Positions 58,617-64,000 of a DNA stretch of 64,000 nt are shown piece by piece. The first letter of the stretch is position 1. Every line of letters begins with the position of its first letter. The stretch spans positions 1-64,000 of the forward strand of contig CAJQOP010000007.1 of NCBI GenBank assembly GCA_905479945.1, written 5' to 3'. Under the pieces are notes generated by a model. The model worked only from the letters and a program-made list of their open reading frames with translations, was not told where the DNA came from and searched no databases. A program made the translations under genes and the position numbers. The stretch comes from an uncultured Glaciecola sp. Its GTDB lineage: Bacteria > Pseudomonadota > Gammaproteobacteria > Enterobacterales > Alteromonadaceae.

Positions 58617-59675
58617 TCATTTAACTAAAAAACGCTTAATATGCCGCGAATATTTCCAGATATGCAAAAACATATGGTCGTAAACACAAAAAAGAATAAG
58701 AAAGCTCATTAGCATTATAATTTCAGGCACTTTATAGTATTCCCCCATTAAACCGATGGAACTAAAAATGCACGATAATAGCACTATTACAGAGAGGGCT
58801 TTTTTGTGACCTAACCCAAGTCGCAACATAATGTGATGCAAATGGTCTCTGTCAGCCATCAATGGTGAACGGCCTTTCTTGATTCTCCGGTGCATTACTG
58901 CAAACATATCAATTAAAGGAATAGCAATTATCCACAATGCAGCAACCGGTCTAAATCCATGCTCACTTTGAGTTCCAAGCACTAATAACCAGATGACTGA
59001 TAACCCTAACAACATGCTACCTGCATCGCCCATAAACACTCTTCCAAACGCTCTTCTAAGTCCACCTAAATTAAACAATAAAAATGCACTTAACGCTGCA
59101 ACAAATGCCGTCGATACCGCAAACAATTCAGTATTTCCAGTCCAATACGTCAATAAACTTAAGCTACTAAATGCAACAATACCTAAACAACCGACCAGTC
59201 CATCTATACCATCTGTCATATTAAACGCATTTATTGCAGTTGGAACTGCAAGTAAGGTAAATGGAATACTAAATAACCCGAGTTCAACAACTCCTAAACT
59301 AAATAGATTCCCTAAATTGGATAGGGAGAAGTCAGCACCAAATACCAAAATAGTCGCGATAAAAAACTGAGCTAGCAACCTCACCTTTGCATTTAAGTCA
59401 TAGAAATCATCCAGAGCTCCAATAAAGACCATAAAAGAACATGATATTAAGTACAAAGTTAATAATTGTGAATCAGGAACAATAAGTTTTACTACAAATA
59501 GAACTGATATATATATAGCGACTCCTCCAACGAGAGGAACTTCACCCATATGTTTTTTTCGACCGTTTGGTCTATCTACTAAACCTATATTTTGTGCAAC
59601 TGGTCTGAGACCAACAACAGCAACAAGTGTTACAAAGAACGCAGAAGCGAATAAAAAAGTCATTAAATAAACCAA
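58617..59675 (-). CDS. wecA: Undecaprenyl-phosphate N-acetylglucosaminyl 1-phosphate transferase (WecA-type)
   Basis: The 352-residue polytopic protein starts lipid-linked glycan synthesis by moving GlcNAc-1-P to undecaprenyl phosphate. About eleven membrane segments are visible. ALDDFYDL (Mg-binding Asp pair), NAFNMTDGIDGLVG and DRDHLHHIMLRLG (sugar-recognition histidines) are conserved. The WecG-type gene at the right edge would add the next sugar. Related transferases with other sugar specificity cannot be excluded. Confidence 0.9.
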   Translation of the reverse strand: MVYLMTFLFASAFFVTLVAVVGLRPVAQNIGLVDRPNGRKKHMGEVPLVGGVAIYISVLFVVKLIVPDSQLLTLYLISCSFMVFIGALDDFYDLNAKVRLLAQFFIATILVFGADFSLSNLGNLFSLGVVELGLFSIPFTLLAVPTAINAFNMTDGIDGLVGCLGIVAFSSLSLLTYWTGNTELFAVSTAFVAALSAFLLFNLGGLRRAFGRVFMGDAGSMLLGLSVIWLLVLGTQSEHGFRPVAALWIIAIPLIDMFAVMHRRIKKGRSPLMADRDHLHHIMLRLGLGHKKALSVIVLLSCIFSSIGLMGEYYKVPEIIMLMSFLILFCVYDHMFLHIWKYSRHIKRFLVK

Positions 59676-59810
59676 ATTAGTTATAGATTAATAGTGGAAA
59701 ATAGAGCAGGAAGCAAAAAATCATTTTAAAACGAAAGGCAGCCGTAGCCTAGTAATTACCTAACTCAACAAATAAATTATACCATTATTATAAACTAACA
59801 AAGTGCCTTT

Positions 59811-59835
59811 AAAAAGCCCCAAGAAAAAAGAGGCT
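59811..59835 (-). terminator. Terminator at the end of the colitose cluster
   Basis: Forward AGCCCC (59815-59820) pairs with GAGGCT (59830-59835), including one G-T pair, around a nine-base loop. On the minus strand TTTT follows. It lies 140 bases past gmm and would end the colD-gmm transcript before wecA. Confidence 0.6.
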
Positions 59836-59974
59836 GTTTAATCAACTTTTTAGCTTTTGGTCGTACTTTATCTCGGCTAATACAAAACATGCATAATTTT
59901 TCAAATATGCCTTTTAAAATATATTAAAGTCGTATAAGGAGCTGCTAGATGAAAAGACGAGTTCCTCTCTAGCC

Positions 59975-60436
59975 TCAATTAAGTGTTTTAATGTAGTTTT
60001 TAGTGTATTCGTGGCAATCATTATCACAACTTAGGTCTGATTTTGTTTTCCATTGATAAGCCAAATGTTGTTCTTTAAGAGGAAGAAAGATAAATTCACT
60101 AGAAATTTGAATATGATAAGCAAGCGCTACATAATGGGTAGAAATGGAATTATCAAACATACTATCTTTGTAGAAGTGCTCGAAAACACCCAAAAATTTC
60201 GAATCTTGTAAAGTAACGTCCTCTCCTAGTTCGCTCAATGCAATTCTTAGAAAACCTTCCTCAAGTGATTCTCCTTTCATCACTCGTCCTCCTGGCACAA
60301 ACCAATAGCCCTGAGCAGGCTTATTTATTCGTTTACCTAACAAAAATTGTGACTTCATATTTTCAACCACTAGGTCAATAGAAACTAAAGGCACATTCTC
60401 TACTACGCTTTTAAAAATTTCTTTTTTTAAGAACAT
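59975..60436 (-). CDS. gmm: GDP-mannose mannosyl hydrolase (Nudix)
   Basis: Gmm splits GDP-mannose to GDP and mannose and is commonly found in GDP-fucose and colitose clusters. The 153-residue protein matches Gmm through GKRINKPAQGYWFVPGGRV. As in that enzyme, the Nudix box is altered (GGRVMKGESLEEGFLRIALSELG), lacking the usual Glu pair. It lies three bases after colD. Confidence 0.92.
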   Translation of the reverse strand: MFLKKEIFKSVVENVPLVSIDLVVENMKSQFLLGKRINKPAQGYWFVPGGRVMKGESLEEGFLRIALSELGEDVTLQDSKFLGVFEHFYKDSMFDNSISTHYVALAYHIQISSEFIFLPLKEQHLAYQWKTKSDLSCDNDCHEYTKNYIKTLN

Positions 60437-60439
60437 TAA

Positions 60440-61666
60440 TTATATAGACCTCTGCTCAGTATTTAAAAGAATTGGATTAGAGCTAGTAATCTGCTTGAGA
60501 ACAGAGTCCAAATAACTGATTTGTTCAGTTAAGTCGTTTTGATGATTGCCAACGAAAAGGCCATTTTTATCAAGATATTCTGAGTGCTCCAAACTACCAG
60601 CTATCTCATAGTCAAAATACTCAAGGACTTCTTTATTTTTTAAAAAATTACCTGTAACAATTGGTCTGCATTCAATGTCAGATGCTTGCAAAATTGAAAT
60701 TAAATCTGAACGATTAAAAGAAGCATCCTCTTTGACTATCATTGAAAAACCAAACCAACTGCTACATCCTGTTTCTTTTTGTATCAATATGTCAGGGTGA
60801 TTTTTCATCATATTAATGAAATAGCTTGCATTACGCCTTCTAATTTCAATAAATGTAGGTAGCTTTTTTAATTGTTGAGTTCCGAGTGCTCCACTCATTT
60901 CTAAAGGCCTGACGTTGTAACCAGGTAAAACAAACTTAAATGATTCTTCAAAAATGTCGTCGCTTTTCTCGCCAGTTACTTGATTAAATTTTGGCAAATT
61001 TCTTGTCCACCCATGCGCTCTGATACAAAGAAGAATATGATATATTTCCTCGTCATCGGTAACAATACAGCCTCCTTCCATTGTCGCTATATGATGAGAG
61101 AAGAATGAACTAAATGTCCCCATCAAACCAAAGGTACCAGCCTGTTTTCCATCAAGCGTAGCTCCCATAGATTCACAGTTATCCTCAATAACAAACATAT
61201 TCCGATCTTCAATTATTGCTTGAATTGCATTAAAATCATTCGGATTCCCGAGTAGGTTAACGGCTAATATCGCCCTTGTATTATCGGTGATAGCATTCTC
61301 GAGCTTAGTTAGATCCATATTGAGTGTGTTCAAATCTATATCTACAAATTTCACTTTCAACCCGTACTGTTGTAGCGGAAAGTAGGTCGTCGACCAAGAA
61401 ACAGCAGGTACTATAATTTCATCTCCACGTTTCAGCCTATACTTCTCATTTTTTGTAAAAAATAGTGAAGCTATCATGAGTAAATTTGCTGTTGAACCAG
61501 AACTAACCATTAATGCATATTTGGACCCAAAGTAACTTGCGAATTCTTGCTCATAATTAGCTACTTTTTTTCCCATAGTAAACATATCAGAATCTATAAC
61601 CTCCTGAATTGCATCATATTCATTAGTGTCCCAAGTGCTACTTGCTAGGCTATATTTACTTGTCAT
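60440..61666 (-). CDS. colD: GDP-4-keto-6-deoxy-D-mannose 3-dehydratase (ColD)
   Basis: ColD removes the 3-OH of GDP-4-keto-6-deoxymannose using PLP or PMP. It has the aminotransferase fold but a His where aminotransferases have the PLP-binding Lys. Here the segment SSFFSHHIATMEGG places His191/His192 at that position. The N-terminus (SLASSTWDTNEYDAIQ) and HGWTRNLP...FKFVLPGYNVRPLEMSGA closely resemble enterobacterial ColD. The ATG at 61666 overlaps the colC stop by 11 bases and is preferred over the frame opening 12 codons upstream. The length is 408 residues. Confidence 0.87.
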   Translation of the reverse strand: MTSKYSLASSTWDTNEYDAIQEVIDSDMFTMGKKVANYEQEFASYFGSKYALMVSSGSTANLLMIASLFFTKNEKYRLKRGDEIIVPAVSWSTTYFPLQQYGLKVKFVDIDLNTLNMDLTKLENAITDNTRAILAVNLLGNPNDFNAIQAIIEDRNMFVIEDNCESMGATLDGKQAGTFGLMGTFSSFFSHHIATMEGGCIVTDDEEIYHILLCIRAHGWTRNLPKFNQVTGEKSDDIFEESFKFVLPGYNVRPLEMSGALGTQQLKKLPTFIEIRRRNASYFINMMKNHPDILIQKETGCSSWFGFSMIVKEDASFNRSDLISILQASDIECRPIVTGNFLKNKEVLEYFDYEIAGSLEHSEYLDKNGLFVGNHQNDLTEQISYLDSVLKQITSSNPILLNTEQRSI

Positions 61667-62585
61667 TATACTCACTTTTATAGTAGTTAAATGTTTCCTC
61701 AATTCCCTTTTCTAAACTGGTTTTAGCTCTCCAATTTATTTCTTCCAAGAAAGTCACATCCATAAGTTTTCTTTTCATTCCAACAGGCTTGGTTAAGTCG
61801 TGTTCAAACCTGCCATCGTATCCAATTACTTTCGCAATCGTTTGATAATATTCGTTAATTGAGTAATCCAAACCTAATCCAACATTAGTATTTTGTGCCA
61901 ACTGTTCAAAATTTTCGCAGGCGAATAATATGAAATCAGATAAGTCTCCAGCATACATAAACTCTCTTCTTGCTTCGCCGTCACCCCAAATATCCACAGC
62001 CACTTTACTATCTCTAATAGCATCATCAATCTTTCGTATTACAGCAGGTATCATATGGGAGTTTTGCACAGAAAATTTGTCATACCTACCATATAGATTA
62101 CATGGAATTATAGTTTTAAATTTATCATTTCCATCTTCTGTGTTGATATATTCGCATAATCTCGTACATAAAATTTTTGCTAAAGCGTAACCTTCATTGG
62201 TAGGCTCTAATTGACCTGTTAAAATCAGGTCCTCAGTCAACTTGCTATTTATATCTTTAGGATACATACAAGAACTGCTTAAATTGAGAAAGAATTTAAC
62301 CCCCTCTTGCCTAGCACAATTGATTATATTTAAGCCCATACTTGTATTTTTGGATAAAAAATCAACAGGACGGGCAATATTCGCCTGAATACCACCAACT
62401 AAGCCTGCTGCATGAATTACCGCCTCAGGTTTATTCTTATCGAAATAGTCAATGACACTATGCTCTTTTGTCAAATCTAGATCGCTACTACTTGGTGTGA
62501 GCAGCTCATACTGACTGTTCGAAAAGCTTTCCAAAATATTGCGACCAACCATACCTCTTGCGCCAGTTAATAAAACTTTCATCAT
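61656..62585 (-). CDS. colC: GDP-L-colitose synthase (ColC) or GDP-fucose synthase-like epimerase/reductase
   Basis: The 309-residue SDR-family enzyme has LLTGARGMVGRNI (NADPH binding), LNLSSSCMYP and YALAKILCTRLCEY (Tyr-x-x-x-Lys catalytic pair). Fcl has the same fold, but the adjacent colD and features such as HAAGLVGGIQANI and EARREFMYAGDLSDF fit ColC, which epimerises C5 and reduces C4 to give GDP-L-colitose. A GDP-L-fucose synthase is the alternative. It overlaps colD by 11 bases. Confidence 0.75.
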   Translation of the reverse strand: MMKVLLTGARGMVGRNILESFSNSQYELLTPSSSDLDLTKEHSVIDYFDKNKPEAVIHAAGLVGGIQANIARPVDFLSKNTSMGLNIINCARQEGVKFFLNLSSSCMYPKDINSKLTEDLILTGQLEPTNEGYALAKILCTRLCEYINTEDGNDKFKTIIPCNLYGRYDKFSVQNSHMIPAVIRKIDDAIRDSKVAVDIWGDGEARREFMYAGDLSDFILFACENFEQLAQNTNVGLGLDYSINEYYQTIAKVIGYDGRFEHDLTKPVGMKRKLMDVTFLEEINWRAKTSLEKGIEETFNYYKSEYNDK

Positions 62586-62594
62586 GGTACCTAC

Positions 62595-63710
62595 TTATTC
62601 CACGCACACGACACTTTCGAATCCATGCTGTTTTAATAATGCATGCTGTTGAGCTATCTTAAGATCAGATATAACCATCTCGGCACACATTTGCTCCACA
62701 GTAATCTCTGGCTCCCAACCCAAAACCTTTTTAGCTTTTGACGGGTCGCCTAGTAAAGTCTCAACTTCGGCGGGTCTAAAGTAACGCGTATCTACTTTAA
62801 CTATTACATCGCCTACATTCACAGCAGGTGCATTATCACCCGCAATTTTTTCCACAGTCGCAACTTCATTAACACCATCACCCGAAAAAGCTAGAGTTAG
62901 TCCTAGATTTTTTGCTGCCAATCTTACAAATTCTCTAACGGAAATCTGTTTTCCGGTTGCTATCACGAAGTCATCAGGCTGATCTTGCTGAAGCATCATC
63001 CACTGCATACGCACATAGTCTTTTGCGTGCCCCCAATCTCTCAAGGCATCCATATTACCTAGATATAAGCATGCCTCTATACCTTGAGATATATTAGCTA
63101 AACCTCTAGTTATCTTTCGCGTTACGAAAGTTTCCCCTCGACGTGGTGACTCATGATTAAAAAGAATGCCATTGCATGCATACATACCATAAGATTCACG
63201 ATAGTTTACAGTTATCCAATACGCATACATTTTAGCAACAGCATATGGAGAACGAGGGTGAAAAGGAGTTGTCTCCTTTTGCGGAATTTCCTGAACTAAA
63301 CCATATAATTCGGACGTTGATGCCTGGTAAAATCGGGTTTTCTTTTCTAAACCAAGAAATCTGATGGCTTCCAGCAGCCGGAGACTACCTAATGCATCAA
63401 CGTCAGCAGTATATTCGGGAGCTTCAAACGAAACAGCAACATGTGATTGTGCCCCTAAATTGTATATTTCATCTGGCTCTATGTCTTTTATTATTCTAGT
63501 AAGGTTTGACGAATCACTCAAATCTCCATAATGTAAATAAAAGTTCTGATTTTCCTCATGATTATCTTGAAATATATGATCTACTCTCTGAGTATTCAAA
63601 GACGAGGATCTTCGTTTTATTCCATGAACTTCATATCCTTTTTCTAACAAAAATTCAGCAAGGTATGAACCATCTTGGCCTGTTACACCAGTTATTAATG
63701 CTTTTTTCAA
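62595..63710 (-). CDS. gmd: GDP-mannose 4,6-dehydratase
   Basis: Gmd converts GDP-mannose to GDP-4-keto-6-deoxymannose. The NADP-binding motif [20 protein letters not shown] is at residues 8-27. The catalytic segment is ASTSELYG...[12 protein letters not shown] (Thr/Glu and Tyr-x-x-x-Lys). [16 protein letters not shown] is diagnostic. The length is 371 residues. It provides the shared precursor for colD. Confidence 0.96.
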   Translation of the reverse strand: MKKALITGVTGQDGSYLAEFLLEKGYEVHGIKRRSSSLNTQRVDHIFQDNHEENQNFYLHYGDLSDSSNLTRIIKDIEPDEIYNLGAQSHVAVSFEAPEYTADVDALGSLRLLEAIRFLGLEKKTRFYQASTSELYGLVQEIPQKETTPFHPRSPYAVAKMYAYWITVNYRESYGMYACNGILFNHESPRRGETFVTRKITRGLANISQGIEACLYLGNMDALRDWGHAKDYVRMQWMMLQQDQPDDFVIATGKQISVREFVRLAAKNLGLTLAFSGDGVNEVATVEKIAGDNAPAVNVGDVIVKVDTRYFRPAEVETLLGDPSKAKKVLGWEPEITVEQMCAEMVISDLKIAQQHALLKQHGFESVVCVE

Positions 63711-63714
63711 TTCT

Positions 63715-64000
63715 TTAACCCTTTCTCGAACTATTTCTATCTATAACTTTAAGTAAGGTCAAATCTTTGAACATAAACCTAAAGCAGCCTATTAATGAAT
63801 ATTTCACAAAACTCATCAAACTTCTTATAACACGGGGTATCATTCGGGGCTCCCGCAATAATCTTGGCAACCATTCTAACCCTATTCTTTGAAAAAACTT
63901 TGAACTTCTAACCACGTTACCCGATTCAAAATCTATAGAAGCTCCTACTCCGATAATAGATAGTTCAGCAAACTTTTCACGAATTTTATGCGCTATAAAT
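63715..64000 (-). CDS. WecG/TagA/CpsF-family glycosyltransferase, C-terminal end
   Basis: The frame is open through the right edge. The visible part reads [20 protein letters not shown], then SIDFESGN, then [19 protein letters not shown], which is the C-terminus of the WecG/TagA/CpsF family (IGVGAxxDFxSG...RxGLEWxxRLxxEP). These enzymes transfer the second sugar (ManNAcA or ManNAc) onto GlcNAc-PP-undecaprenol, consistent with the wecA-type gene nearby. The N-terminal two thirds lie beyond the window. A 40-residue basic tail follows the usual end. Confidence 0.88.
   Translation of the reverse strand, partial: FIAHKIREKFAELSIIGVGASIDFESGNVVRSSKFFQRIGLEWLPRLLREPRMIPRVIRSLMSFVKYSLIGCFRFMFKDLTLLKVIDRNSSRKG

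Noticed and set aside
59676-59810. Search for a JUMPStart/ops element (GGCGGTAGCGTG) near the polysaccharide genes.
   Set aside because: Only a loose similarity (GGCAGCCGTAGCC) was found, in the wrong place relative to the minus-strand operon start, which lies beyond the right edge.

Overview
The window looks like chromosomal DNA of a marine gammaproteobacterium of the order Alteromonadales (Glaciecola/Paraglaciecola/Alteromonas-like). The grounds are the AT-leaning composition, the close match of core proteins and gene order to gammaproteobacteria, and typical alteromonad conserved families (DUF3549, DUF3301, DUF3192). This placement is inferred from protein resemblance only. No tRNA, rRNA, CRISPR array, transposase or phage gene was seen.

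Layout. 1-6265: purL (cut by the left edge), mltF, a 50-residue basic protein and tadA, in the conserved purL-mltF-tadA neighbourhood, then a PspB-like membrane protein with an M14 metallopeptidase. 6301-12223: the GTPase RbgA, a Kef-type antiporter, a diguanylate cyclase and tilS. 12355-30908: a long block on the minus strand for envelope, translation and replication, running in transcription order rpsB-tsf / pyrH-frr-uppS-cdsA-dxr-rseP-bamA-skp / fabZ-lpxA-lpxB-rnhB-dnaE-accA. The lpxD gene usually found between skp and fabZ is missing. 31456-35771: map, glnD and dapD on the plus strand. 35970-53858: the neighbourhood yqcA ... truC ... csrB ... syd-queF-ppnN known from enterobacteria, interrupted between yqcA and truC by about 8.3 kb. 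That insertion holds an ECF sigma factor, a very short FecR-like protein, a TonB-dependent receptor, a DASS transporter, a DUF4886 protein and a secreted M14 carboxypeptidase. 54192-64000: a ComEA-like protein, then a surface polysaccharide region: manC, galU, ugd, wecA-type transferase, gmm, colD, colC, gmd and a WecG/TagA/CpsF glycosyltransferase cut by the right edge. Together manC, gmd, colD and colC predict GDP-L-colitose synthesis.

The main items not explained by protein genes are these. A CsrB-type regulatory RNA lies on the minus strand at about 47141-47470, with 21 GGA motifs and a strong terminator. A 120-bp element with 33-bp inverted arms sits between pyrH and tsf. A sigma-54-like promoter lies upstream of the PspB-like gene. 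Two genes (purL and the TonB receptor) are each broken by what looks like one lost base in an A-run; because both have the same form, sequencing error is the simplest explanation. No wholly new system could be demonstrated; the insertion at 36.5-44.7 kb is the best candidate for unusual biology.
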